From Tardiphaga sp. (lineage in GTDB: Bacteria; Pseudomonadota; Alphaproteobacteria; Rhizobiales; Xanthobacteraceae): a stretch of 64,000 nt of DNA. Made by a program: the position numbers and the translations under genes. Location of the stretch: positions 60,080-124,079 of the forward strand of contig JASBVG010000078.1 in the NCBI GenBank assembly GCA_030147505.1, given 5' to 3'. Shown one piece after another: positions 15,609 to 25,435 of this stretch (within the stretch, counting starts at the first letter, position 1; the number at the start of each line of letters is the position of its first letter). The notes beneath the pieces were generated by a model. That model saw nothing but the letters and a program-made list of their open reading frames with translations, ran no database searches and was not told where the DNA came from.

Positions 15609-17834
15609 TTACTTGGTCAGTAGAGCGAACGCTCCGTTCCAGTTCTTTGGTGGCGGGTTCTCGCGATATGCTCGGATCCGTTTCTCGTACAGCGCATAAA
15701 ACGCATCGAGCTGATGCCCTATGTCCGAATTGCGGCCACGTTCGATGGAAGATAATGCGCCATCCCAATCACGGTTGCGATAACAGGTAAGCAGTTCGAC
15801 GGTTAGATTGCGCATCTGCTGAAAGCGCTCCGTCTGAGCCATTTCCTCACGACCTGTGACGGCATAGATCACTTCCGGTTCGGTCTTCCCCTTCACCATG
15901 ATGAAGTCGAGTTCCAAAATGGCCAATTTGTCCTCGGCTGCCAGCGCGGTATTGGATCCGACAATGATCGAGAAGCCGTATTCCTTGGATTGCCCCTCCA
16001 GCCGCGAAGCGAGATTCACGCTGTCGCCTAGCACTGAATAGTCGAAACGCAGGTCCGAGCCCATATTGCCGACCACGCAGATGCCGGTATTAAGGCCGAT
16101 GCCGACATTCAGCGGGATATAGACAGGGCCCCCTTGGGCAGCCTCGTCCTCGCGTTGTTTGTTCAGTGCGTCGATCTTCTCCAGCATATCGACCGCGGCG
16201 TGGCAGGCATTGATCTGGTGCTCAGCATCGTCGAGCGGCGCGTTCCAGAATGCCATGATGGCGTCGCCCATATACTTGTCGATGGTACCCTTGCGGTCGA
16301 TGATCGCATTGGTAAGGGGTGTCAGGAAGCGATTCATCAGCGTGGTCAGGCCATGCGGGTCGTCCTTGTAGGACTCCGCGATGGTGGTGAAACCACGCAC
16401 GTCGGAAAACATGATGGTCATTTCCCGTTCCTCACCGCCGAGCTTGAGCTTCTCCGGCGATTGCGCGAGCTGGGCCACGAGAGCAGGCGACAGATACTGG
16501 CTGAAGGCCGAGCGGATGCGACGGCGTTGTGCCTGTTCTCGGACGAAGTTGCTGAAGATCAGAGTAAGGTAGATCAGCGTGGTCGAGAGCAGCGGATAGG
16601 TGAAGTCGATCAATAGCCGCTGTGTCGTATAAAAGTACCATGACATGCCAATCAGCAACGCCGCAAAGATCGATCCCATGATGATCAGTGTGATCGGCCC
16701 GAACATCGGCGCCAGCCAGATCACGACGATGCCAAGGATGATCGCTGTGAGCAACTCGGCGCCGATCGCATAATTTGGCTGCGACAGGATGGTTTTGGTC
16801 AATGCGCTTTCCAGCACCTGCGCATGGACTTCGACACCGGGCATCGAGGCATCGAGCGGCGTCGTCTTGACATCGAGCAAGCCGACCGCCGACGTGCCGA
16901 CGAGTACGAGTTTGCGAGCGATGGCTTGCGGAGATGCGGTGCCGTCGAGGATATCGGCAGCAGATACATAAATGCTCGGATCGTGCTTGGCGAAATGGAC
17001 CCAGAGCTGGCCGTTGCGGTCGGTGGGGATTTCGAGTCCGTGGACACCGATGCTCTTGATGCCGGCACGATCGGATTTCACCAGGATCGTGTCGCTGCCG
17101 GAAGCCACGCGCAACATCTCGAAGCTGAGCGAAGGCATGACGATGCCTTGCGTCTGCATCAGTATCGGCACGCGGCGTACGATGCCGTCACGCTCGTTGC
17201 GTATGGAGAAAATGCCGCGGCCGGCTGCCGCTTTTTCGATCGCTTCGATATTGCGCAGCAGGCCGGGGAAATTCAGCATAAAGGGGTGCGGCTCGCCACC
17301 GAGTGTCGCGAGTCCGGTCACCGGGAGCTTTTTATCGAGCTCCCGCAGCACGTAAGGAAGGCCGGATTCGCCTAGCACCACGCGCGATCGCCGTATCGCG
17401 TCGGCAAAGACCTGATCGTTGCTCGGCAGCGCCCGCAAGCGGGCGCGTGTGTCGTCGTCGAGACCTGTAAAGCTGCCTGCGGCGAGATCGGGATTGAGTC
17501 GGTCCGGCTCAGGAAACACCACGTCAAAGGCGATCACGACGGCGCCTGCCATCCGCAGCCTGGTCACAAGGTCCGCGAGGAGAGTGCGCGGCCATGGAAA
17601 CTGCCCGTACTTCTGAATGCTTTTCTCATCGATATCGACGATCGCGACGGGCTTCACCGTTTTGGTGCGAGGTTCGATCACCTGATAGGTGTCGAAGCTG
17701 CGCAGCCGCAGCTCTTCGAGGGCGGGAATGTCAGCGATGCGCAAAGCAGCCAGCGCGAGCAGCAGCATGACGCAGAACGCACGCGCCCCGCCGAACCGCC
17801 GCGCCAGCCGTCTCAGTCGCCGTGCCAGCTTCAT
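15609..17834 (-). CDS. CHASE2-domain class III adenylate/guanylate cyclase
   Basis: A 741-residue membrane cyclase from ATG 17834, which lies 11 bases after the stop of the HlyD gene. One N-terminal membrane helix, a periplasmic CHASE2 sensor domain (about 50-340, with DIDEKSIQKYGQFPWPR), three membrane helices (about 345-430), then a class III cyclase domain. Metal Asp residues (FSDVRGF, KYMGDAIMAFWNAP) and the Asn/Arg pair (SVNLASRLEG) are present, so it should be active; cAMP is the likely product. A longer start at 17918 overlaps the HlyD gene. Its place at the end of the secretion operon suggests it senses a periplasmic signal tied to the secreted protein. Confidence 0.88.
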   Translation of the reverse strand: MKLARRLRRLARRFGGARAFCVMLLLALAALRIADIPALEELRLRSFDTYQVIEPRTKTVKPVAIVDIDEKSIQKYGQFPWPRTLLADLVTRLRMAGAVVIAFDVVFPEPDRLNPDLAAGSFTGLDDDTRARLRALPSNDQVFADAIRRSRVVLGESGLPYVLRELDKKLPVTGLATLGGEPHPFMLNFPGLLRNIEAIEKAAAGRGIFSIRNERDGIVRRVPILMQTQGIVMPSLSFEMLRVASGSDTILVKSDRAGIKSIGVHGLEIPTDRNGQLWVHFAKHDPSIYVSAADILDGTASPQAIARKLVLVGTSAVGLLDVKTTPLDASMPGVEVHAQVLESALTKTILSQPNYAIGAELLTAIILGIVVIWLAPMFGPITLIIMGSIFAALLIGMSWYFYTTQRLLIDFTYPLLSTTLIYLTLIFSNFVREQAQRRRIRSAFSQYLSPALVAQLAQSPEKLKLGGEEREMTIMFSDVRGFTTIAESYKDDPHGLTTLMNRFLTPLTNAIIDRKGTIDKYMGDAIMAFWNAPLDDAEHQINACHAAVDMLEKIDALNKQREDEAAQGGPVYIPLNVGIGLNTGICVVGNMGSDLRFDYSVLGDSVNLASRLEGQSKEYGFSIIVGSNTALAAEDKLAILELDFIMVKGKTEPEVIYAVTGREEMAQTERFQQMRNLTVELLTCYRNRDWDGALSSIERGRNSDIGHQLDAFYALYEKRIRAYRENPPPKNWNGAFALLTK

Positions 17835-17844
17835 AATGTGCGCA

Positions 17845-19152
17845 TCACTTCTCGCGGAAGGCACGCATGAACTGGTCGCTAAGCGGCTTGGCGAGATAGG
17901 AGAACATCGTGCGTTCACCGGTCTGCACGAAAGCCTCCACCGGCATGCCCGGAATCAGGCGAACATCCCCGAGCCGAGCTACTTCCGACGGCGGCAAGGA
18001 GATGCGGATGGTGTAATAGGCTTGCCCGGTGCGCTGATCGGTGGCGGTGTCGGCAGAAACGCGACTGACCTCACCGTTGAGCTCCGGTGTAGTACGCTGG
18101 TTGAAGGCGGTGAGACGCAGCACCGTCTTCTGGCCAATGAGCAGCTTGTCGATGTCTTGGGGGTTGATGCGCGCTTCCACCGATAGACTGTCAGTCTGCG
18201 GAACGATCAGCATCAACGTGTCGCCGGCAGTGATGACGCCGCCCACCGTATGGACACTGGATTGCAGTACCACGCCGTCCTGCGGCGCACGGATGTCGAT
18301 GCGCCGCAGCTGGTCTTCGGCGGTCACCTTCCGCTCGACGAATTCGCCGATCTTGTCGTTGGTCTCGCGCAGGTCCTTAGAGACCTCGCTGACCAGATCC
18401 TTGTCGATCTGGAAGATCTGCAGTTCGATCTCGGTGATCTTGCCCTTGGCCTGCGCCCGCGCGGCGACGAATTGCGCGCGCTCGCCGGCCAGGCGGGCTG
18501 CGTCGCGTTCCAGTATCGTAAGGCGCGAGATCTGCACCAGTTGCTGATCGAACAGGCCGCGGACGCCGACCAGCTCCTTTTCGACCAATGCGATCTCGCG
18601 GGTCTTCGCCTGTTCCTGAGCGCTGAGGCCGGCAATTTCCTCGTTCAGCTGCGAGATGCGTTCACGCAGCTGCTGCTTCTGGCCGATACGCCCGGCGGAG
18701 CGCACATCGAACAATTTGGTCTCGCTGCCGATGACATTTCTTACGTCGTCATCGGCCATCTGTTCAAGCAATTGGCGCGGAAAGGCGATGCGTTCGGCGC
18801 CGCGTTGCTCGGCCTCGAGGCGGGCGGCACGGGCCCAGAGGCCATTGAGATTCTTGGTGACGATGGCGAGGCCAGCTTTGGTTACCGTATCATCCAGGCG
18901 TACGACGACATCGCCGGTCTTTACGACATCGCCGTCGCGCGCCCGGACTTCGCCGACCACGCCGCCGGTCGGGTGTTGGACTTTCTTGACATTGGAATCG
19001 ACGACCACGGAGCCTGGTGCGATCAGCGCGCCGGCTAGCTGTGCCGTTGCAGCCCAGCCGCCGAGACCGCCTCCGAGCACCAGCACAACGGCGAGTCCGA
19101 TTATGAGGTGAAAGCGGATCGAGCGGTGTGACGGCGTGTCCGGTATCATCAT
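17845..19152 (-). CDS. type I secretion membrane fusion protein, HlyD family
   Basis: A 435-residue periplasmic adaptor with one N-terminal membrane helix (LIIGLAVVLVLGGGLGGWAA), lipoyl/biotinyl-like halves at about 50-90 and 290-320 (RIDIRAPQDGVV), and a long coiled coil between them. It bridges the inner-membrane ATPase to a TolC-type outer-membrane channel. Its start overlaps the ATPase stop by 4 bases (ATGA), indicating coupling. No TolC gene lies in the cluster. Confidence 0.92.
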   Translation of the reverse strand: MMIPDTPSHRSIRFHLIIGLAVVLVLGGGLGGWAATAQLAGALIAPGSVVVDSNVKKVQHPTGGVVGEVRARDGDVVKTGDVVVRLDDTVTKAGLAIVTKNLNGLWARAARLEAEQRGAERIAFPRQLLEQMADDDVRNVIGSETKLFDVRSAGRIGQKQQLRERISQLNEEIAGLSAQEQAKTREIALVEKELVGVRGLFDQQLVQISRLTILERDAARLAGERAQFVAARAQAKGKITEIELQIFQIDKDLVSEVSKDLRETNDKIGEFVERKVTAEDQLRRIDIRAPQDGVVLQSSVHTVGGVITAGDTLMLIVPQTDSLSVEARINPQDIDKLLIGQKTVLRLTAFNQRTTPELNGEVSRVSADTATDQRTGQAYYTIRISLPPSEVARLGDVRLIPGMPVEAFVQTGERTMFSYLAKPLSDQFMRAFREK

Positions 19153-20906
19153 GGTTTGGCCACTCCGCCGTCGGCGACGATCTTGATCGGCTGCGGTGCC
19201 GGCCGCTGGAGCACCTGGCCGAGCACCGTCTCTTTTGACCCGAAGGCCTGCATGCGGCCGTCCTTCAGCACCAGCAACATGTCGACGCCCTCAATGCCGA
19301 TCGGTCGATGCGCTACCACGATGACGATGGCGCCGCGCGCGCGGGCGGCGCGTACCGCGCGGGTCAGCGCCTCGTCGCCTTCAGTGTCGAGGTTGGAATT
19401 CGGTTCGTCGAGCACGATCAGGAACGGATCGCCATAGAGCGCCCGTGCCAGCGCGATGCGCTGTGCCTGACCCGCCGACAGTACGCTGCCGTGGTCGCCG
19501 ACTTCGGTGTCATAGCCATCTTTCATGCCGACGATCAGCTCATGCACGCCGGCCTGCCTGGCGGCAGCGATGATATCTTCATCTTTGGCGCTGGGATCGA
19601 AGCGGCTGATGTTGTCGGCGATGGAGCCGGAGAACAATTCGACGTCCTGCGGCAGATATCCGATATGACGTCCCAAATCGTCGGGCGCCCATTGTTCGAT
19701 CGCGGCTGCGTCGAGGCGGATATGGCCGCGCGCGGGTTTCCAGACCCCGACCAACGTGCGCAGCAGCGATGATTTACCGGAACCGGAGGGGCCGATGATG
19801 CCGAGGCCGTTGCCAGTGTTCAGCGCAAAGGTGACATCGCTTACGGTCACGCGTTGCTCGCCGGGCGGGGCAACGCTTACAGCCTCGACGCTCAGTTTTT
19901 CGCGTGGATTCTGCAGCTGGGTGAGCGGGGATTGTGTTGGCAGCACATGCAGGAGGCCGTTCAGGCGATGCCAGCTCTGGCGCGCCGTGACAAAGCCCTT
20001 CCAGTGCGCGATTGCGAGATCCACCGGCGCCAGCGCGCGGGCGCTGAGGATCGAGCCGGCGATGATGATGCCGGCCGTGGCTTCCTGATTGATGACGAGA
20101 TAGGCGCCGACGCCGAGCACCGCGGATTGCAGCATCATGCGCATCACCTTGGCGACGGCGCCAAGCCCGCCGACGACATCGCTGGTGCGTTGGTTGCCGG
20201 TCAGATAGGTCTCGTTGGCGTCCTTCCAGCGCTGCGCCAGCCGGCCGGCCATGCCCATGGCGACCACGACCTCAGCATTGCGGCGGCCGGATGCGGCGAT
20301 GCCGCCGCGTTTGGCGGCGAGGGTTGCGGCTTCCTGCGCTGGGGATCGGGTCATGAATTCGGTGAGCACCGTCAGTGCCACCAGCAGCAGTGCGCCGACC
20401 AGCGCAGTGACGCCGATCAGCGGATGGAACGCGAAACAGATAGCGAGGTAGAGCGGCAGCCAGGGCAAATCGAACAGGGCGCTCGGCCCCTGCCCGGAGA
20501 GGAAGGCGCGAACATTGTCGAGGTCGCGCAGCGGCTGCAGGCCTTCGTTGCTCTTGCCGGCAAGCAGAGGCAACCGCACCACTGTCTGGAATACCCGAGG
20601 GCTGAGGGCCTCGTCGAGCGATGAACCGATCCGCACCAGGATGCGCCCGCGCAACAGGTCGAGTACGCCCTGCGCAATATAGAGTCCGGCAGCGAGCACG
20701 ATCAGGCCCACCAGCGTCGGCACGCTGCGACTCGGCAGCACCCGGTCATAGACCTCGAGCATGAAGAACGAGCCGGTGAGATACAGGATGTTGATCATGC
20801 AGCTCATCAGCCCGACGCCGACAAAGGCGCCGCGGCAGGCGCGCAAGGCATCGCCGAGCTCGGTCCGTGCCGATGGGCTGGAGGGTCGTGACAGAGCACG
20901 CTGCAT
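19149..20906 (-). CDS. type I secretion ABC transporter (PrtD-like)
   Basis: A 585-residue fused membrane and ATPase protein. Membrane domain with six predicted helices (first: VGVLMSCMINILYLTG-like region), then an ABC domain with Walker A GPSGSGKSS, signature LSAGQAQR and Walker B LIVLDEP. Length and lack of an N-terminal peptidase domain fit the PrtD/AprD group that exports C-terminally signalled RTX proteins. Start ATG 20906 has AAGG seven bases upstream; a TTG two codons earlier is less likely. It follows the giant secreted protein gene by about 180 bases on the same strand. Confidence 0.92.
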   Translation of the reverse strand: MQRALSRPSSPSARTELGDALRACRGAFVGVGLMSCMINILYLTGSFFMLEVYDRVLPSRSVPTLVGLIVLAAGLYIAQGVLDLLRGRILVRIGSSLDEALSPRVFQTVVRLPLLAGKSNEGLQPLRDLDNVRAFLSGQGPSALFDLPWLPLYLAICFAFHPLIGVTALVGALLLVALTVLTEFMTRSPAQEAATLAAKRGGIAASGRRNAEVVVAMGMAGRLAQRWKDANETYLTGNQRTSDVVGGLGAVAKVMRMMLQSAVLGVGAYLVINQEATAGIIIAGSILSARALAPVDLAIAHWKGFVTARQSWHRLNGLLHVLPTQSPLTQLQNPREKLSVEAVSVAPPGEQRVTVSDVTFALNTGNGLGIIGPSGSGKSSLLRTLVGVWKPARGHIRLDAAAIEQWAPDDLGRHIGYLPQDVELFSGSIADNISRFDPSAKDEDIIAAARQAGVHELIVGMKDGYDTEVGDHGSVLSAGQAQRIALARALYGDPFLIVLDEPNSNLDTEGDEALTRAVRAARARGAIVIVVAHRPIGIEGVDMLLVLKDGRMQAFGSKETVLGQVLQRPAPQPIKIVADGGVAKP

Positions 20907-21090
20907 CGTCAAACCTTCGGACTATGGAGGAGGTCGGTTCCCCGGCCTTCGCGCCGCCGGGCCAAGTCATCGCTGTACTATGCCATGAACCCAGCGATTT
21001 GTGCAGATCGCAGCTCTGGAACAGTTAATGCGGGCGCTCAGAAGAATAGACCTGCAGCCCGAACCTAAGGTAATTCGGCGAAACGGATAG

Positions 21091-24000
21091 TTATCCGAGC
21101 AGGTAGCCGTGGGACTGCCCCCCATGAATGAAGTCGCTGGCCTTCAGCTCCGCAAGATCCACATGCTTGAGCAGCAGTGAGCCGTCGCTTTCATTGCCGA
21201 ATTTGATCAACGTATCGGCGCCCTGCTGCGAGGCGTTGTTGGCGAGCCATTGCTGAAAGGCCCAGTTGCTGCTGGGCGCAAAATCCAGCTCGATCTTGTC
21301 CTGTCCGGTGGCGAAATCGGTGATCACATGCTGGCCCGATTTGCTCTGGAACACGAACTGATCGGCGCTGGCGCCGCCGCTCAGCGTGTCGTTATGGCCG
21401 GTGGCGATGATCACGTCCTTGCCGGCAGTGCCGTTCAGATCCGTTGTTGCGGTCGATGTGCCGAAGATGAAATTCACCGTGTCGGAGGCGCCATAACCAT
21501 CGGTCACGGTGACTGCGACCTTGGCGACCGTCTGGCCTGCTTGCGCCGTGTAAGTGAAGCCGTCGGCAAGATCGCCGTTGACCGAGGACAGCCTGCCGCT
21601 GCCGTTGTCCAGCGTGTGGCCGTCGGCGCTGATCTTGTAGGAAAAGGTCTCGCGACGCCCTGCATCATCGTCGAACATCGAGAGGCCGGAGATTCTGGTG
21701 GTCAGCCCGGACTGGCTGACATGCAGATCGTCGGTGTCGATCTGCGGCGCCTGATCGAGCCAGGTAATGTTGGCGCCACCGTGAAAATCGGTGGAGACAA
21801 GGAAATGATGGGCGTCGTAATCCCCTTTGATCTCGAACAGGCTGATACTGCCGTAACGGACGTCGATATAGCCATTTTTCTCGATCAGCCGCACGTTCCA
21901 CCACGACAGACCATCGATATTGATCGTGTCGCCGAAGGAGAAGCCCGTCACCGTACCGGTGAAGTGCCAGATGTCGTCGAGTTTCAGCAGGTCCGCCGTA
22001 TTGCCGCTGAACATGACACGGGCATCGGAGGCGCCGTTGAATTCGAGGATGCCGCCGTCGATCACGGCATGGCCGCCGCCTGTGACTGCGCCATTCACCT
22101 TGAGAAGGCCATAGCGGGCCTCCAGCGTGCCGTAATTTGCCACGGGGCCGTCGATGGTCAGACCGCCGAAGAGTGACGCGGACGTGACCAGTCCGTAATT
22201 GGTGAACGTTCCGTCGCCGGTATCGATCGTGATGCCATGCCAGAAATTCGTCGCTGCGATAATGCCGCCGGCGGCGTTGACGAGTGTCAGGTGACCGTCG
22301 CCGATCTTGCCGTAGCCATCGATCTTGTTGTCGACGTTCACGAGCTTGGAACTGTGGGTTTCGCCGGTGATCCGGTCGGCGCTGCCATCGAGCGTGACGG
22401 TGCCGCCGCCGTCCAGCGTGACATGGTCGTCAATCAGAAGCGTTGCACCGGCCGTGTGATGATCGATCGTCAGCTGGCCGTAATTGTGAATGTTGCCGCT
22501 GACATGCAGCGTGACGCCTGGTGCCAGCGTGATGTCACCGTGGTTGACCACGTCGCCGGTCACATTGAGCGTGCGGCCATTGCCCGATGCGGTGAGCAGC
22601 ACATTGGCGCCGTCGCCGATCAGCAAGGCGCCGACATTCGCAGTCACATCCAGATTGATGGTCACGCTGCTGCTGACAAGGACAAATTGCGTGCCGTCCG
22701 GCGGCACGCCGAGGCTCCAATTGTCGCCGTCGCTCCAGTTGCCTTTCGGCGCCGCTTCCATCGCCGTGCGCAACTGACCGATACCGCCGCCGGTCCAGAC
22801 ATTGGCGGCGATAGTCACTGTGACGGTCTGCTGGATGCTGCCGCCATGTCCATCATTGATGGTCACGGTAAAGGTTTCGGTGATCGATCCGTCTTCCGAG
22901 GCAATCAGGGCGGCGGCGATGGCGGCAGGGTCGCCGTCATAGGTCCAGCCCACACTACTATGCACGGCGCTGCCGTTGGCTTCGGTGATGCTGAGGGTGA
23001 GCGAACCGATGGTGCCCGTGGCCGGTGCGGCGGTGGCCGTATGGGTATCGCCGAGATCGGCATCGTCAAAGGCGATGCTGCCTTGCGCGGTGACGCCCTC
23101 GCTTCCAATCTCTGCCGTTGCTGTTGCCGTGGTGTTGCTGGCGTCGATCGCCGGTGCATCATTTGTGCCGGTGATCGTGATCGTCTGGGTCTGCGCGACG
23201 CTCGCACCCTGCGCGTCGATGATCATGTAGGACACGACCAGTGTCGCAGTCTGTCCTGCGCCGAGATAGGCAAAAGTCGACGGGTCCACATATAGCGTGT
23301 GGCCATTCAGCGTCACGCCGGCCGGCGAGCCACTGGGCAGCAGGTTGCCGTTGAGCGCGTATTTGATGGTGCCGATCGTCAGCGTCGCTGTCTCGCCGAG
23401 ATCGGGGTCGGAGGCGCCGGCGAGCAAGTCGAAACCGTGCGCTGCATCGGTCTGCGTCACCGCGCCGGTCAGCGCTACAGATACGACTGGCGCGTCGTTG
23501 CTGCCGTCCACTGTAAAAGTCAGCGTCTGATGCGTCGTGTCCGGGCCGGACTGGCTGTCGAATTCGATGACATAAACGGCCTTCTGACCGACGGCGAGAA
23601 ACTTGAACAGAGCGGGATCGTAGGAGACGCGGCCAGTCTGCGGATCGAGCGTGATCAGCGACTTGAGATCGAGCGATGCCGGCGTGCCGTTTGGCCCGGT
23701 CGCAGAGATGATCCGCGCAGTGCCCGCCACATAGGGCGTGGCGACATCGCCGGCATCGGGGTCGGTGATGGTGACCTGATCGCCGATGCTGAAATTGGTC
23801 TTGTCGACCGGCAGCATCACCACCACCGGGGCCACTGTCACCGTCGGTGCGCTGTTGAAGCGGGTGATAATGACATTGACCGGCGGGATGTAGGGATCGT
23901 TGCCGGGCAAATTGATCGGCACCTGAAACGGCTGGCCGGGAAATGGCTCCGGCGGCGGCGCGAATTTCAGCGGATCGGGGCTCGTGCCGGAATTGGGATC

Positions 24001-25005
24001 GGCCGGCGTCGAGCCGCCGCCGCCACTGCTGCGCGGATTGGCGTTCGGCACATAGTTCGGGAAATATTGCTGCAGTGTCTGCTGGATGATCGCCTGCGCG
24101 ATCGGCGTCAGCGGATCGGCGGCGCCGACCGTCACGTCACCGCCGCCGGTGATCGAGGTCACCTGGCCGGCCTGATTAACCTGTCCCATCAGGGCGCCGG
24201 TCGACTTGTTATACAGGAAGTAGGAGCCGACCCTGCCTCCCGGCTCGACCAATACCTGGAATTTCACCGGCGGCGCGCCGCCCTGGCTGGGTACTTCGAA
24301 GCCGATTTCGACCAGAACCGCAGTGCCGCGGATGCCCATCGTGGCCACCGGTGTATCGACACGCATATTGCCGTTATGCGCGGCTTCGCCAGCCACGAAG
24401 GTGATGGTGCCCTGAATGAGGCTGAGAAGAGACGAGTTCGCCGATCCTTGCGGATCGTAGACCATCTCGTTCAGCACCATGCGCGCATTGGCGGAAAGGC
24501 CGAACACCGTGCCGTCGATGAAATTGAGGGTCAGCGAGGAATCTGCGCCGGCCTGCACCACGTCGCCCTTTTGAACCTGATCACCGACATTCAGCGTAAC
24601 CGAGACGCCGTTGCGGATGGCGGTGGCCGAGCCGGTCAGTTTGCTGACGGTGCCGATCACCTGGGCCGCGCCGGCCGCAGCGCCGCCGGCCTGCGCCACC
24701 TGCACTTCGCCGACAAGGGCCTTGACGAGATCCGGCGACAGCGTTGCCCCGTCGGGCGTGCTCAGCGCCTTGCGTTGCGCACCCTTGAAATAGTCGGGGA
24801 TGACATGATCGTGTCCGTCCTTGGATAGAACGAGGTCTGCACCGTGTCGGGCATAATCGCCAGAAAACAGCAATTGGGCGTCGTTGACGATGATCGAGGA
24901 TGCGGCGGCATCCCCGGAGACTGTTCCAATGGTTTCGTCGCCGCTTTCACCTGCGACGGACAAGTTCCCGAACAGCCCAAAATCAAAATTGCCGGCGTAG
25001 TTCAA
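21091..25005 (-). CDS. giant FecR/cadherin-like/RTX secreted protein, likely T1SS substrate adhesin
   Basis: 1,304 residues without an ordinary signal peptide. Order: N-terminal region (1-115); FecR-like domain (about 115-250; GDVVQAGADSSLTLNFIDGT, TPVATMGIRGTAV); Pro/Gly linker (about 315-385); cadherin-like/VCBS repeats, each ending TVxGxNDAP (about 390-755); a beta-helix-like passenger part with many NYG and GxL turns (about 760-1080); cadherin-like segment; then one or two RTX nonapeptides (GTAGKDVI, NDTLSGGASADQFVF) and a C-terminal secretion region. An AAAGAA run at 109-114, near the start of the FecR part, could be a protease site. The adjacent T1SS genes are the obvious exporter. It probably acts in surface attachment; FecR-like domains here may hold the protein in place. 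Function is inferred from layout. Confidence 0.85.
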   Translation of the reverse strand: MNYAGNFDFGLFGNLSVAGESGDETIGTVSGDAAASSIIVNDAQLLFSGDYARHGADLVLSKDGHDHVIPDYFKGAQRKALSTPDGATLSPDLVKALVGEVQVAQAGGAAAGAAQVIGTVSKLTGSATAIRNGVSVTLNVGDQVQKGDVVQAGADSSLTLNFIDGTVFGLSANARMVLNEMVYDPQGSANSSLLSLIQGTITFVAGEAAHNGNMRVDTPVATMGIRGTAVLVEIGFEVPSQGGAPPVKFQVLVEPGGRVGSYFLYNKSTGALMGQVNQAGQVTSITGGGDVTVGAADPLTPIAQAIIQQTLQQYFPNYVPNANPRSSGGGGSTPADPNSGTSPDPLKFAPPPEPFPGQPFQVPINLPGNDPYIPPVNVIITRFNSAPTVTVAPVVVMLPVDKTNFSIGDQVTITDPDAGDVATPYVAGTARIISATGPNGTPASLDLKSLITLDPQTGRVSYDPALFKFLAVGQKAVYVIEFDSQSGPDTTHQTLTFTVDGSNDAPVVSVALTGAVTQTDAAHGFDLLAGASDPDLGETATLTIGTIKYALNGNLLPSGSPAGVTLNGHTLYVDPSTFAYLGAGQTATLVVSYMIIDAQGASVAQTQTITITGTNDAPAIDASNTTATATAEIGSEGVTAQGSIAFDDADLGDTHTATAAPATGTIGSLTLSITEANGSAVHSSVGWTYDGDPAAIAAALIASEDGSITETFTVTINDGHGGSIQQTVTVTIAANVWTGGGIGQLRTAMEAAPKGNWSDGDNWSLGVPPDGTQFVLVSSSVTINLDVTANVGALLIGDGANVLLTASGNGRTLNVTGDVVNHGDITLAPGVTLHVSGNIHNYGQLTIDHHTAGATLLIDDHVTLDGGGTVTLDGSADRITGETHSSKLVNVDNKIDGYGKIGDGHLTLVNAAGGIIAATNFWHGITIDTGDGTFTNYGLVTSASLFGGLTIDGPVANYGTLEARYGLLKVNGAVTGGGHAVIDGGILEFNGASDARVMFSGNTADLLKLDDIWHFTGTVTGFSFGDTINIDGLSWWNVRLIEKNGYIDVRYGSISLFEIKGDYDAHHFLVSTDFHGGANITWLDQAPQIDTDDLHVSQSGLTTRISGLSMFDDDAGRRETFSYKISADGHTLDNGSGRLSSVNGDLADGFTYTAQAGQTVAKVAVTVTDGYGASDTVNFIFGTSTATTDLNGTAGKDVIIATGHNDTLSGGASADQFVFQSKSGQHVITDFATGQDKIELDFAPSSNWAFQQWLANNASQQGADTLIKFGNESDGSLLLKHVDLAELKASDFIHGGQSHGYLLG

Positions 25006-25435
25006 AACTGACGCTCATCGTTAAGAATTTGCTAAGGATCGAGCCATGCATACCACCGTGGGGTGCAATGCGAAAGTGAACGTGTACGCAAGCTCGTCGG
25101 ACGGGCCTCCCGCGGCTGAATCCTGCTGCTAGGGGACTGATTTCGAAAGTAAATTTTTATTAACCCTAGATGGAACTCGGTCCAGCGGTTCCGCTGAAGG
25201 AATTGCGTGGCATCGGAACGAAAGACGGGTGGTAATACCATCCTGCTCCGCGCTCGCGATCGTTCAAATTGTCACTAAATGCGAGGCGACGGCTTAGCTG
25301 CGTTCGCCAATTCCGCAGCGGTAATGGCCCGCGTTTAACAAGCTCGCAAACCCGCCGAGGCATGCTGCCCCCATCAATGATCGGGGCACATGCGAGCGGG
25401 TCTTGCTGATGCCCGGACGGGACGGGGCGTTTCCG
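25006..25435. other. 430-base divergent intergenic region between adhesin and LapG-like protease genes
   Basis: It should hold promoters for both genes. A palindrome GGAAC-N11-GTTCC lies at 25173-25193. A TTTTTATTAACCC stretch at about 25155-25167 is locally AT-rich and may be part of a promoter. No small gene was accepted. Confidence 0.5.
25173..25193. promoter_or_regulatory. GGAAC-N11-GTTCC palindrome upstream of adhesin gene
   Basis: A five-base inverted repeat with an 11-base spacer, centred about 180 bases ahead of the adhesin start. It may be a regulator site. The spacing does not fit a sigma EcfG promoter. Confidence 0.3.

Noticed and set aside
17835..17918. Longer start for the CHASE2 cyclase
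   Set aside because: The extra 28 codons lie inside the HlyD gene and give no recognised sequence; ATG 17834 fits operon spacing.
21250..22176. Plus-strand reading frames of several hundred codons opposite the giant adhesin (also 22237-23295 and 23299-24828)
   Set aside because: They are antisense to strongly repetitive coding sequence with high GC; the products are Asp/Gly/Arg-rich without domains or ribosome sites.
25173..25193. GGAAC palindrome as an EcfG promoter
   Set aside because: Spacing between GGAAC and GTT is 11, not 16 or 17.
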